DNA of 35,939 bases from Verrucomicrobiota bacterium (GCA_003219415.1 QHOS01000025.1:1-35939); one strand, 5' to 3'. Positions 16,191 to 24,970 are shown, counted from the stretch's first letter. Numbers and translations are program-made. Notes: generated from the sequence alone by a model not told the origin.

Positions 16191-17420
16191 TTACTCGCGA
16201 ACGCGAGACTCACTAAGACAGTCGGCGAGCTCTCGCAGAAACGGTTCCACGTCTGTGACCAGACCGATTGATTGCAAGGGCTGGTGCTCGACCACGCGCT
16301 CCACGGCAGCCGGATCAATGTCGACGCATACGGTTTTTGCCGCAGGCGCGAGCATGCTAGCTACGGCAAGCGAATGTTGGACTGTCGCCAGCATCATCAC
16401 ATGAGTTACATCGGCGAGCTTTTGTCGCATGACTTTTTGAGCTTCGATAATGTCTGTCGTCACGCCAGGAATTGGTCCCTCGTCGCGAATCGCGCCTGTC
16501 AGCACGATGTCAACATCGTGGAGGACGCAGGCGTACATGACCCCGCGGGTGAGGATTTTTTTTCGCACGGCAGCAAAAATTCCGCCAGCCTCGCGAATTG
16601 TATTGATGGCGCGCAGATGGTTCTCGTGCCCCCCTCGCGTGAAGGCAAGATCGGGATTCATTCCCAATGAGGTTCCGAACAGAGTGTGTTCCACATCGTA
16701 CGCGACAAATGAATTTCCGGCGAAAAGGCGATCGACATAACCCGCTTCAATGAGGCGCACCAAATGATCGGCGGCGCCGGTTCGTACGATTGCCGGGCCA
16801 GCGACGATCGCGATTTTCCTTTTCGCTGTTTGTGCACGCCGCAACTCCTCACCCAGTTCACGAATGATGGCCGATTTCGGTTCGTCGGCATCAACAACCG
16901 TATTGATGAATTGAAAGATGTCGGTGTGGGTGGTCGAACGCTGCACCGGTACGACGCGGACCCCTTGATGACCGACCACAATTTCGTTTCCCTTGTTAAC
17001 ATCGAAAAACTTGACCGCACGGGCGGATTCTTTTTTTCGATCAAGCGCAATCGCGCTGTTGATCATTGCAGGCCGCACCTCGATTTCCTTACCGTCGAAG
17101 CGGATAAACGTCTGTTGATTGGTTGTCACGTAGAAATCGCTGGGAAAGACTCCGTCCGCAGGCGCGCTAGCGAGTTGCACATTTGCACGCTCAATCACTT
17201 CGGCTCCGTGCTGGCGAAGACGCAGCACCAGTTCGTCAAGCGCTTCGCTTGTCTCAGCGGACACTTCAATCCGTGCGAAGCTCTGGTCCGCACGTCTTTC
17301 GCCAATCTTGATCTCCCCGATCTTGAAATTCGCGCCGTGAGTCAGAATCTGATCCAGAACCTTAGGCAAAATGAGAGAATCGATGATGTGCCCGCGTAGC
17401 TCGATCGTTTCCGAAACCAT
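16191..17420 (-). CDS. LOR/SDH-domain protein, probable ornithine cyclodeaminase (AgrE C-domain type)
   Basis: The 409-residue protein begins with the LOR/SDH bifunctional-enzyme domain (ETIELRGHIIDSLILPKVLD, then IGERRADQSFARIEVSA) and continues with a Rossmann-like part (IAIVAGPAIVRTGAADHLVR and VDRLFAGNSFVAYDVEHTLFG). It corresponds to the C-terminal part of cyanobacterial AgrE/ArgZ, which converts ornithine to proline with loss of ammonia. Here it is a separate gene placed before the arginine dihydrolase-like gene, so the two could turn arginine into proline. Methanogen/archaeal homologues of this domain exist as stand-alone proteins, so another NAD-dependent reaction is possible. Confidence 0.85.
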   Translation of the reverse strand: MVSETIELRGHIIDSLILPKVLDQILTHGANFKIGEIKIGERRADQSFARIEVSAETSEALDELVLRLRQHGAEVIERANVQLASAPADGVFPSDFYVTTNQQTFIRFDGKEIEVRPAMINSAIALDRKKESARAVKFFDVNKGNEIVVGHQGVRVVPVQRSTTHTDIFQFINTVVDADEPKSAIIRELGEELRRAQTAKRKIAIVAGPAIVRTGAADHLVRLIEAGYVDRLFAGNSFVAYDVEHTLFGTSLGMNPDLAFTRGGHENHLRAINTIREAGGIFAAVRKKILTRGVMYACVLHDVDIVLTGAIRDEGPIPGVTTDIIEAQKVMRQKLADVTHVMMLATVQHSLAVASMLAPAAKTVCVDIDPAAVERVVEHQPLQSIGLVTDVEPFLRELADCLSESRVRE

Positions 17421-17512
17421 TTGTAAAACTTAGCCGATCAGAGTGACGGCGCCAGTTGCGTAAGAAAGCGTATTCGCAATTTCCGATCTCATGGTTCAAT
17501 TTCTCTTCCGAT

Positions 17513-17659
17513 ATGGAAAAACCCAGCGCGCGCGGTCCATCCGCCAGTCGTAAGGCGCATCGTGCGCTGGCTCAGGTTCTGAATCGAAAACCGAAACGAC
17601 CGCCACCGCTGCCTGCGAAAAAAATTGCCAGAGTCGTAGACCGCGCTGCGCGCGGTTAA
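17513..17659 (+). CDS. Small basic hypothetical protein
   Basis: A 48-residue, Lys/Arg/Pro-rich ORF (MEKPSARGPSASRKAHRALA, then NRKPKRPPPLPAKKIARVV). Strong positive charge suggests nucleic-acid or ribosome association, but no family is recognised. A longer form starting at 17456 is possible. It is followed after six bases by the next small ORF, so the pair may be co-transcribed. Low confidence because of size and composition. Confidence 0.35.
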   Translation: MEKPSARGPSASRKAHRALAQVLNRKPKRPPPLPAKKIARVVDRAARG

Positions 17660-17665
17660 AACGGA

Positions 17666-17890
17666 ATGGCCATGCAGCAGTATCTGCCAGCTCTAGCCAC
17701 GAAGATCGCAAAGATGCTGTCGATCAAGCCCGAGTACCTGGTAACACAGCCTGCGGAGCTTCGAATTCTCCGAGAAATGTCCGAGGCGGAGGTCAGAGAG
17801 TTTGCAAGAAATCACGGCTGGCGTGTGATATCCCGCCTCGGGGGGCGGCAGATCGAATTTTACAACGATGCAAGCCTGCGCCCGCTGTAG
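17666..17890 (+). CDS. Small hypothetical protein, 74 aa
   Basis: A soluble, helix-rich product (YLPALATKIAKMLSIKPEYL, then LREMSEAEVREFARNHGWRV) that ends with a short beta-like strand pair (RVISRLGGRQIEFYNDA). The EFARNHGW segment looks like the end of a small DNA- or protein-binding helix bundle, but no family is recognised. Codon use is like the neighbours. The ribosome-binding site is weak (ACGGA). Confidence 0.5.
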   Translation: MAMQQYLPALATKIAKMLSIKPEYLVTQPAELRILREMSEAEVREFARNHGWRVISRLGGRQIEFYNDASLRPL

Positions 17891-18000
17891 CCGGGGGTCG
17901 AATGAGCTAATCGCGATTAGACTGAAATCGATCGATTCCGTTACAACCGCCACTGGACAGCGCAAAGCTGTTAGCTTACCAATGCGCCAGCCGTAATTAA

Positions 18001-18318
18001 ATGGAAGCAGCGAAAATTTATTTTATTGTTTTCGGCGTTCTAACGATTGCCGGCGGCGTTGTCGGTTACGTCAAGGCAGACAGTGTGGCGTCGATCATTG
18101 CCGGGTCAATCACTGGGATACTGCTACTTGTAGCCGCGTTTCTTCTTCCCGAACATCGCGCAATCGGTTTGGCAACTGCATTCATTATCTCGCTTTTGCT
18201 CGCTGCGCAGTTCGCTCCCAAATTCCTACGCACCGGAAGAGTGATGCCTGCAGGGATGATGTCGATCCTAAGTGTGATTGGGGTCATCGCGGCGATTGTC
18301 GCCTGGGTGAAAAAGTAA
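18001..18318 (+). CDS. TMEM14-family small integral membrane protein
   Basis: The 105-residue protein has four hydrophobic segments separated by short turns. YFIVFGVLTIAGGVVGYVKA with the following SVASIIAGSITGILLL, and the glycine-rich helices, match the TMEM14/UPF0136 family. Members are found in cyanobacteria, plants and animals, where some act in fatty-acid or haem transport; the bacterial role is unknown. The GTG start of the chitosanase-like gene lies four bases after its stop, so the two are likely co-transcribed. Confidence 0.8.
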   Translation: MEAAKIYFIVFGVLTIAGGVVGYVKADSVASIIAGSITGILLLVAAFLLPEHRAIGLATAFIISLLLAAQFAPKFLRTGRVMPAGMMSILSVIGVIAAIVAWVKK

Positions 18319-18322
18319 TCGC

Positions 18323-19750
18323 GTGGGAAGAATTCGTCTGCGGACCTGGCGAAGCCTGGTGCTGGTGATATTCAGCGCGCTTTTCGCCGCGATCGTTTAT
18401 CGCTGGATCTCACTGGAACGCCTGCAGCATGCTGCGCCACTGGAAGTCATCGCGACGCCGACGCCCAGCCCGACGCGGCCACCTCTCATCAGTGGGAAAC
18501 TGGACACCGCAAAATTATTCAACGGGATCACACTTCATTCAACGGTGGAGACGATACCCGGCGCGGATGCAACCACCGAGCGTGCCGAGCCAGACAGCTA
18601 TGTGCTCGACCTTAAATTGCAGGCACGGGTGCCTTCGCCAAATAAGACCATTGAAGATCTGGCCAAGGTCAGCCCCCAATTACCCACGCTGTTGCCCGGA
18701 TTGACGACGATGCTACAGCCAAATCCGGTTTCGCCGCTCTACGCTCAGCTCTACGATACGAAAGTCAGAATGCTACGCGAAAACCTCGCTCGCCTTGATG
18801 TACTTCTCTCGCGGCATAATTTTTTCGATTGCCAAACCGTCTTGCAGTTTCAGCATCCGCAAACGCACCGAAAAGCGCTCCTGCTCCAGGGAGATATGGA
18901 TGTAGATGCTGACGGCTCCGATGCAGATCGGATGCCCATTAGCACGGGCACACCCACAAATTTCAAGCCGTCCACCAGTTATCGCTGGCCCAAGAAGACG
19001 CCCGAGCCTAATCCATACCTCGCAGCTACTGAAGACGGATTGAAGCGTGCGGAAGCTGAGTTTGCCCTTTCCACTACGAGTCCCGCCCGCAAACGTGATC
19101 TGCGCAACGTGATCGCGCAATTGCGCGCGGAAATCAGCACGTTAAAAAAATACAGTTTCCTGATCGGGGCGACCGACCCCTTTATTGTGGTGCCCGGTGC
19201 ATTCATGCATGGCAGTGATCCGGTTAAACCCGGGGACTACGCGCTTGTCATTTTCGGCAACTCGATTTACCCGGCCCTCGTCGGTGATATAGGGCCTAAC
19301 GACAAAGTCGGGGAGGCATCATTGCGTATTGCGAAAGAGATCAACACGCTTTCGACGCCGTACAATCGTCCGGTTAGCGATCTCAAGGTGACTTACATGA
19401 TCTTTCCCGAAACCGCTGACAAACCATTTGGTCCTCCGGATTTGGAGAAGCTTCAAGCGCGCTGCGAGACGCTCGTCAAAGAAATCGGCGGCGCGAGCGT
19501 ACCGCTGCATCACTGGGAAAATATCATTCCGCCTTCGCCTTCGCCCAGTCCAGTACAGAGTCCGCTGCCGTCGGCGAGTACAACAGCGTCTCCTCCAGCA
19601 GGTGTATCGGCGACAACTTCTGCGTCGCCATCGCCGACATTTGCGTTTCCCGTTCCGAGCCCAGCGGGGACTACCCCGACCGATTCGACGCATACGCCAA
19701 CGAGGTCCCCCGCCGTAACGCGGAGCCCGATCAAGAAACGTAAGCCGTGA
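18323..19750 (+). CDS. GH75 chitosanase-like exported protein
   Basis: The 475-residue product starts with GTG and has an N-terminal membrane anchor or signal (SLVLVIFSALFAAIVYRWI). The central region has the marks of glycoside hydrolase family 75: GDMDVDADGSDADR (190-203) with clustered acidic residues, a second block SFLIGATDPFIVVPG, and VGDIGPNDKVGEASLRIA (320-337). An insertion of about 65 residues, part of it coiled-coil-like (LKRAEAEFALSTTSPARKRD), splits the domain. The C-terminal ~80 residues are a Ser/Pro/Thr-rich tail that may span cell-wall material. Fungal and bacterial GH75 enzymes cut chitosan; whether this divergent copy does so is not known. Confidence 0.75.
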   Translation: MGRIRLRTWRSLVLVIFSALFAAIVYRWISLERLQHAAPLEVIATPTPSPTRPPLISGKLDTAKLFNGITLHSTVETIPGADATTERAEPDSYVLDLKLQARVPSPNKTIEDLAKVSPQLPTLLPGLTTMLQPNPVSPLYAQLYDTKVRMLRENLARLDVLLSRHNFFDCQTVLQFQHPQTHRKALLLQGDMDVDADGSDADRMPISTGTPTNFKPSTSYRWPKKTPEPNPYLAATEDGLKRAEAEFALSTTSPARKRDLRNVIAQLRAEISTLKKYSFLIGATDPFIVVPGAFMHGSDPVKPGDYALVIFGNSIYPALVGDIGPNDKVGEASLRIAKEINTLSTPYNRPVSDLKVTYMIFPETADKPFGPPDLEKLQARCETLVKEIGGASVPLHHWENIIPPSPSPSPVQSPLPSASTTASPPAGVSATTSASPSPTFAFPVPSPAGTTPTDSTHTPTRSPAVTRSPIKKRKP

Positions 19751-19811
19751 ACGTCGAATACGGGGGTGCGCTGTCTAGCTTGCTCGCGGTGTCAACGGTA
19801 CCTTGTACGAA

Positions 19812-21011
19812 ATGATCATCCGTGATGCTGTTGAGGCTGATCTGCCGACCATAGTTGAGATTTACAACGCCACTGTGCCGACACGCATGGTGACAGCCGA
19901 ACTCGAGCCAACGACCGTCGAAGCTCGGCTGCCGTGGTTCCGCGAACATTCGTCAGAGCATTATCCTTTCTGGGTTGCGGAGTCGGAAGGTCGCGTGATT
20001 GCCTGGCTCGATTTCAAAAGGTTCCTACCGCGCTCTGCGTATCGTGGCACAGTCGAGATCAGTGTTTACGTCGATGAAGAATTTCGGCGTCGCGGTGTGG
20101 GACAGCGATTATTGGAACAGGCGATCGCACGCGCACCATCGCTGGGCATCACTGCCCTGGTCGGTCTCATTTTCGGGCATAACGAGCCGAGCTTGAAATT
20201 ATTTCAATCTCTCGGCTTCGAACGCTGGGGATTTTTTCCTGGAGTCGCGCAACTCGATGGCGTCGAGCGCGATCTCGTGGTGATGGGCCAACATTGTCCA
20301 CCGCGAGCCACCGCGATCGCGAGATCACTGGTTCAATCACGAATCAATAATCAGTTCAACGACAGTCAGAGCCTAATGTATTTGCTGATGCAATACCGGC
20401 ACGAGCCGATTCATTCGAAGATGCTGAAAATCCGCGACAAATATTCCATGTTGCATTTGGACGTGCTGATTCTCATTTATCATTTCGCAAAAATTTGCTC
20501 TGACAATATTCTCGAAATCGGCGCCTTTGTCGGTGGGGCCACGATTGCCGCGGCGTTCGGCGTGCGCGATTCAGGAACGCCGAAAAAGCTGATTGCTATC
20601 GAACCGGGCGGCAGCGTCAAACACAAGCGGCTTGGTACGCGCAATATTTTCCGCGACTTGGAACGAAACCTTGCCAGGCAGCGTGTATCGGAGTTGGTGA
20701 CTACTATCAAGGGCCGTTCCTTTGACCCGGCAACAATCTCCGCAGTCAATGAGACGCTGGGTGCAGACAAAGTTGGTCTCCTGATTCTTGACGCCGATGC
20801 AGCCAAGCGGCGCGACATCGAGTGCTACTGCGACAGATTTGCAGACGGGTGCTGGATGGTCATTGACGATTATTACGGCATTGGTACCAACGCAAAGATC
20901 ACCCCAAGCCGAGCCGATGTAGAGGCGCTAACCGCCGCCGGTTATTTGCAACCACTAGGTTTCTACGGCTGGAGCACGTGGGTCGGACGCTGGGGAGGCC
21001 TTCAACGCTGA
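19812..21011 (+). CDS. GNAT acetyltransferase fused to class I methyltransferase-like domain
   Basis: Residues 1-162 form a phosphinothricin-acetyltransferase-like GNAT domain (MIIRDAVEADLPTIVEIYNA, VEISVYVDEEFRRRGVGQRL with the acyl-CoA loop RRRGVG, then HNEPSLKLFQSLGF). Residues ~175-399 form a Rossmann methyltransferase of the CmcI/Methyltransf_24 kind (NILEIGAFVGGATIAAA, then LIAIEPGG and GLLILDADA, CWMVIDDYYG). No stop or frameshift separates them, so a single two-domain protein is made. ATG at 19812 is preferred over a TTG nine bases upstream. Substrates are unknown; a small amine that is first acetylated or methylated is plausible. Confidence 0.8.
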   Translation: MIIRDAVEADLPTIVEIYNATVPTRMVTAELEPTTVEARLPWFREHSSEHYPFWVAESEGRVIAWLDFKRFLPRSAYRGTVEISVYVDEEFRRRGVGQRLLEQAIARAPSLGITALVGLIFGHNEPSLKLFQSLGFERWGFFPGVAQLDGVERDLVVMGQHCPPRATAIARSLVQSRINNQFNDSQSLMYLLMQYRHEPIHSKMLKIRDKYSMLHLDVLILIYHFAKICSDNILEIGAFVGGATIAAAFGVRDSGTPKKLIAIEPGGSVKHKRLGTRNIFRDLERNLARQRVSELVTTIKGRSFDPATISAVNETLGADKVGLLILDADAAKRRDIECYCDRFADGCWMVIDDYYGIGTNAKITPSRADVEALTAAGYLQPLGFYGWSTWVGRWGGLQR

Positions 21012-21088
21012 AGTAATTTGGTTGGAAACGTTAGACGTTGGAGACCGCGTCCGTTGTCGGGTGGGAAGGCCTTGACCTTCACATTCGG

Positions 21089-21463
21089 CTAGGCCTCTGG
21101 ACCAATGACCAGATGAATCACGCTGTTCGGCGCGGAGATAAAGAAGCCGTTGAAGTCCTCGCTCAATGGCTCAACCTCATCGCGCCGCGTCACACCATGC
21201 ACTTTCAGAAAGGATGCCGCGGCTTCCGTGTCGTTTGTTTCCAGCTCCAGCCAGATATCCGGATGACTCAGGTTCGGGACCTTGTCGATCCAGAGGCGGT
21301 TCGGACCGAACTGGAAAATGCAGCCATCCTTTTCCTCTTCAATTAAAGGCAGTCCAAGCGTGTCACGATAAAACGACACTGTCTGGTCATATGTGTGACT
21401 GGGGCATTTGATGGCGATGTTTGCTCCGCCAGAGAATTGCGGGCCTTCGAGCTTTGCAACCAT
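21089..21463 (-). CDS. VOC-family (glyoxalase/bleomycin-resistance fold) protein
   Basis: The 124-residue protein fits a single VOC domain: ANIAIKCPSHTYDQTVSFYRDTLGLPL, split by GCIFQFGPNRLWID, then PDIWLELETND and a closing NSVIHLVIGPEA. The pattern SFYRDTLGLPL is typical of glyoxalase-like metal enzymes and antibiotic-binding proteins. It begins 18 bases after the fumarase stop and is probably transcribed with it. Specific substrate cannot be told from sequence. Confidence 0.85.
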   Translation of the reverse strand: MVAKLEGPQFSGGANIAIKCPSHTYDQTVSFYRDTLGLPLIEEEKDGCIFQFGPNRLWIDKVPNLSHPDIWLELETNDTEAAASFLKVHGVTRRDEVEPLSEDFNGFFISAPNSVIHLVIGPEA

Positions 21464-21481
21464 CGCGTCGGGAGAGTAAGC

Positions 21482-22891
21482 CTAACCTTCCTTGCCGCCC
21501 GGCTCGGTCATTTTGACCGGATCGAGTGCGCGCTCCAGTTCTTTTTCGGGCAATACTTTTTTCTCGCGCGCGATTTCGCGCACGGTGCGGCCGGTTTTGG
21601 CACTCTCCTTCGCGATTTCAGCCGCACGATCGTAGCCGATCTTGGGCGCGAGGCTTGTCACCATTGCCATGGATAGCTCGATCAATTCGCGGCACCGCTC
21701 TTCGTTCGCGACGATGCCACGAACACACTTGTCACAGAAAACATCGACCACATTTGCCAGCAGCCGGATCGATTCGAGAAGATTGTGCGCCATCACCGGC
21801 ATCATCACATTGAGCTCGAAGTTTCCATTCGCGCCGGCCCAGGTAATGGTCGTGTCGTTACCGATCACTTGTGCGCAGACCATCATCATCGCTTCGCACA
21901 TTACCGGGTTCACCTTGCCCGGCATGATCGAACTGCCAGGTTGCGTCGCCGGCAGTTGGATTTCCCCGATTCCGCATCGCGGACCGCTCCCGAGCCAGCG
22001 GATGTCGTTTGCAATCTTAAACAAACTCACCGCAATCGTCTTCAGGTGACCGCTGACTTCAACGACTGCGTCCTTTCCACCCTGCGCCTCAAAGTGGTTT
22101 TTTGCCTCGCAAAAAGCGATGCCGGTGCGTTGCTCCAAATGCCGCAGCATTTTTTCCGGAAGATTAGCATGACGGTTGAGACCGGTGCCTACCGCAGTTC
22201 CGCCAAGTGCCAGCTCACGCAAAGCTTCGATCGATTTCTGCGCGCGTTCTTTGGCATAAGCAACCTGTTGCGCGTAACCGGAGAATTCCTGCCCGAGGCG
22301 AACTGGCGTCGCATCCATTAAATGCGTTCGGCCGATTTTCATGACGTTCCAGAATTCTTTCGCTTTGGCTTCCAGTGCGGCGTGTAATTTTTCAAGAGCC
22401 GGAATGAGGCAATTCTTTAATTGTTCCGCTGCGCTGATATGAATGGCGGACGGTATCACGTCGTTGCTGGACTGGCCCATGTTGACGTGATCGTTGGGAT
22501 GCACCAATTCACGCGACCCGATTGCCTTGCCTGCTAGTTGAGCGCAGCGATTCGCGATGACTTCATTGGCATTGGTGTTTGTGCTGGTACCCGAACCGGT
22601 CTGGAAAATATCGAGCGGAAAATGGTCGTCGAGTTTTCCTTCAACAACTTCTTCAGCGGCTTGCACGATCAGCGCGGAACGCTCCGCATCGAGCAAGCCA
22701 AGGTCGTGATTTGCTTGTGCGGCAGCCCATTTGATCAAGCCAAGAGCGCGAACGAATGGCCGTGAAAACCGATAGCCGCTCACCGGAAAATTTAGCACTG
22801 CGCGGTGAGTCGATGCGCCGTGGAGAGCAGACGCTGGAAGCGTCATCTCGCCCATCGAATCTTTTTCCCTTCGGGTCGGCTTCTCCGTCAT
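21482..22891 (-). CDS. fumC: Class II fumarate hydratase
   Basis: The 469-residue protein is a normal-length fumarase C: REKDSMGEMTLP at the N-terminus, GSGTSTNTNANEV, HPNDHVNMGQSSND (active-site segment), TAVGTGLN and the signature GSSIMPGKVNP. It catalyses fumarate to malate in the TCA cycle; class II enzymes need no iron-sulfur cluster. The start MTEKPTRREKDSMG agrees with E. coli FumC and overlaps the stop of the upstream methyltransferase gene by four bases (ATGA), implying translational coupling. Confidence 0.97.
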   Translation of the reverse strand: MTEKPTRREKDSMGEMTLPASALHGASTHRAVLNFPVSGYRFSRPFVRALGLIKWAAAQANHDLGLLDAERSALIVQAAEEVVEGKLDDHFPLDIFQTGSGTSTNTNANEVIANRCAQLAGKAIGSRELVHPNDHVNMGQSSNDVIPSAIHISAAEQLKNCLIPALEKLHAALEAKAKEFWNVMKIGRTHLMDATPVRLGQEFSGYAQQVAYAKERAQKSIEALRELALGGTAVGTGLNRHANLPEKMLRHLEQRTGIAFCEAKNHFEAQGGKDAVVEVSGHLKTIAVSLFKIANDIRWLGSGPRCGIGEIQLPATQPGSSIMPGKVNPVMCEAMMMVCAQVIGNDTTITWAGANGNFELNVMMPVMAHNLLESIRLLANVVDVFCDKCVRGIVANEERCRELIELSMAMVTSLAPKIGYDRAAEIAKESAKTGRTVREIAREKKVLPEKELERALDPVKMTEPGGKEG

Positions 22892-23538
22892 GCCGAACGA
22901 TGTGCGCTAACGCTAAGGCTCGCCGTCTGCAGAGTCCCGCGTTTGTGACCATCAAGCAGATGCGTCTTCTGAAAAACAGTGATGAACATCGGAGGTATGT
23001 TTTGCAGGAAGTACTCTGACTGGGCGTGTTCGAACAGGGTCGCGTGTTGCTTCAGTTCGTTCGTGACTTGATAGATGATGAAACTGCCACCAAGCGCCAG
23101 CGCATCATATGTTTTTTCCAAGAGTGCGCGTTTCTTCTCAATCTTAAGGATGCTGAACGGAATACCCGAAAGAATATAATCGCAGCGATCGATGCGGTGA
23201 CGTTTCAATTCGTGTGGCAACGAAGCTGCGTCGCCATGAATGACACGTACACGCCGGTCGCCGGCAAACTGTCGTTCCAAATCGCGCGCGAATGCTCGGT
23301 CCAACTCGAACAAGAGCAGATGTGAATCCGGACACATCCGCCGTGCAATCTCGCGCGAATGTACTCCTTCTCCCGGCCCGTACTCGGCGATCACACGTGG
23401 CTGACTAAAATCCATCTTGCTGGCGACACGTTCCACCAGAGCTTTGGAACTGGGAATGATTGATGCAATCTGAAACGGACGTTTCAAAAATTGTTTGAAA
23501 AACAGGGCACTCACGAGACGCGAACAGTCGTCCTGCAC
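22888..23538 (-). CDS. Class I methyltransferase, phospholipid N-methyltransferase-like
   Basis: The 216-residue protein has FLKRPFQIASIIPSSKALVE and the SAM motif VIAEYGPGEGVHSREIARRM, then HLLLFELDRAFARDLE and VRVIHGDAA. This spacing, with IPSSKAL before the SAM motif, is characteristic of the PmtA-like phosphatidylethanolamine N-methyltransferases and of the related rRNA dimethylase fold. YILSGIPFSIL corresponds to motif IV. It may methylate membrane lipid headgroups. Its stop overlaps the fumC start by four bases. Confidence 0.75.
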   Translation of the reverse strand: MQDDCSRLVSALFFKQFLKRPFQIASIIPSSKALVERVASKMDFSQPRVIAEYGPGEGVHSREIARRMCPDSHLLLFELDRAFARDLERQFAGDRRVRVIHGDAASLPHELKRHRIDRCDYILSGIPFSILKIEKKRALLEKTYDALALGGSFIIYQVTNELKQHATLFEHAQSEYFLQNIPPMFITVFQKTHLLDGHKRGTLQTASLSVSAHRSA

Positions 23539-23690
23539 ATCGAAGTTGTCCAGTCACGAAGTGGTCGCATAAACGGTAGGATTTCTACTGCGGCTGAAAC
23601 TTTCTTGCAGCATGGCAAATTGCCCACCCTGCTGCCGATATCTCGCTTGACTCGTCTCTAGTCCCCGATCAGTTATCACTGCTGATTTGA

Positions 23691-23765
<75 letters not shown>

Positions 23766-23967
23766 TCCAAAAAAGGACTCGCCGAGTTGTGCAGAAATGT
23801 GTGTGTGTGCGCGGCAGGAAATTACGTTACGAATCAACCGCGTATCCAATAATCTCCCTGGTGATCTGAACGGCGAGCTTCTGGCTTCCCGGCTGAAACG
23901 ATTACGGTTGACAGATTCCTAACCAAACGATCCAGGCCGACGTTAGGCCCGCTCCTTTATCGAGAAT

Positions 23968-24645
23968 GTGTCACAATATGCTATAGCTGTGGGGCTTTTC
24001 AGCGAATTTCGATTGGCGGATTACCTTTCGCCTGAAGCGATGACCCATGAATTCGACGGAAAACTTTACGATTTTTCGAAACTTGGAATCGCCAATTCCG
24101 TAGTTCGGAGTGTGACCCAGTCATCCGCCTCTCTCGCGCTGGTCCCTGAACCAGTATGGTTTTGTCTAAAGACGCAGCCAAAGCGCGAGCATTTGGCCGC
24201 GACCGCGCTCCGGCGTCAGTTTGCCGTCGAGTGTTTCTCGCCTCGATTGCGTTTCCGAAGGATGACCCAAAGGGGCCCGGTCTGGTTTGTAGAGGCCATG
24301 TTTCCTGGCTATCTGTTCGCAAAATTTGTCTACTCGACCCAGCACCGCGCCGTTGAAAATTCTCACGGCATCCGAGGGATTGTCCATTTTGGCGATCGGC
24401 TGGCAACCTTGCCTGAAAACGTTGTAACTGCACTCCAATCGAGAGTGGGTTCGGAAGAAGTCGTGACTCTTGATTGCTCCATCAAAGTCGGCCAATCGGT
24501 TCAAATCATCGATGGACCGTTTCAAGGACTTGATGTCGTGGTTACTCATTTACTTCCCGCGAAAGAACGGGTCCGCGTCCTTTTCGATTTCCTTGGGCGG
24601 TCCGTGGAAATGGAAGTTTCAACGGCAAAAGTGCTCGCAGCGTAA
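23968..24645 (+). CDS. NusG-paralogue transcription antiterminator (RfaH/UpxY/LoaP type)
   Basis: The 225-residue frame contains a NusG N-terminal domain from about residue 62 (VWFCLKTQPKREHLAATALR, then FFSPRLRF-like CFSPRLRFRR and AMFPGYLFAKF) and a KOW-containing C-terminus (KVGQSVQIIDGPFQGLDVVV, then RVRVLFDFLGRSVEMEV). Such paralogues usually open exopolysaccharide or secondary-metabolite operons by suppressing termination and lie beside their target. The first 60 residues are not part of the domain; the GTG start is uncertain and ATG at 24040 is an alternative. The gene stands alone on the + strand, opposite the CTERM gene block. Confidence 0.85.
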   Translation: MSQYAIAVGLFSEFRLADYLSPEAMTHEFDGKLYDFSKLGIANSVVRSVTQSSASLALVPEPVWFCLKTQPKREHLAATALRRQFAVECFSPRLRFRRMTQRGPVWFVEAMFPGYLFAKFVYSTQHRAVENSHGIRGIVHFGDRLATLPENVVTALQSRVGSEEVVTLDCSIKVGQSVQIIDGPFQGLDVVVTHLLPAKERVRVLFDFLGRSVEMEVSTAKVLAA

Positions 24646-24682
24646 GCCTGATCCGCACCTTATCTGGGCCTACAATCTCAAA

Positions 24683-24838
24683 TCAAAGTAGGTTACGACC
24701 CAGATAGGGAAATCGGTGCGCAAATTCCTGGGCCTCGGTTTCGGCAGTAAATTTTCCGACGAGAACAGAGGCATTCCGATGTTTGCTAGCTTTCCATAAA
24801 TGCTGCCGAAGCGGGGAGGTACGAATTCGTACAGTCAA
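24683..24838 (-). pseudogene. Possible SPOR-like protein fragment without a clear start
   Basis: A minus-strand frame reads protein-like sequence (ASKHRNASVLVGKFTAETEA, then QEFAHRFPYLGRN) resembling the SPOR-domain turn, but it has no ATG; only TTG at 24838 could start it. It may be the remains of a longer gene or chance. Low confidence. Confidence 0.2.
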
Positions 24839-24901
24839 ACATGGAAGCCGGCTTGAGTCCGATTGTCTGCAGGCCTATGTCGGCGTCTCAAAAGTACAAG
24901 C

Positions 24902-24931
24902 AAAGTGGCCGTCCAGAGGAACGGCCACTTT
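24902..24931 (-). terminator. Terminator of VPDGG-CTERM gene 1
   Basis: AAAGTGGCCGT pairs perfectly with ACGGCCACTTT around an 8-nt loop. On the minus strand it follows the CTERM gene stop and is trailed by TTTGCTTGTACTTTT. The stem and left flank match the terminator after gene 3 (27810-27838), not the one after gene 2. Confidence 0.8.
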
Positions 24932-24970
24932 CGATACAAGCTTTTTTAGCGAGGTCGGTCGCTTGCCTTG

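Noticed and set aside
24744-24762. A seventh activator-type site containing TTCCGACGA.
   Set aside because: The left half-site TCGT is absent, no sigma-54 promoter lies at the expected distance, and the sequence can be part of the SPOR-like fragment.
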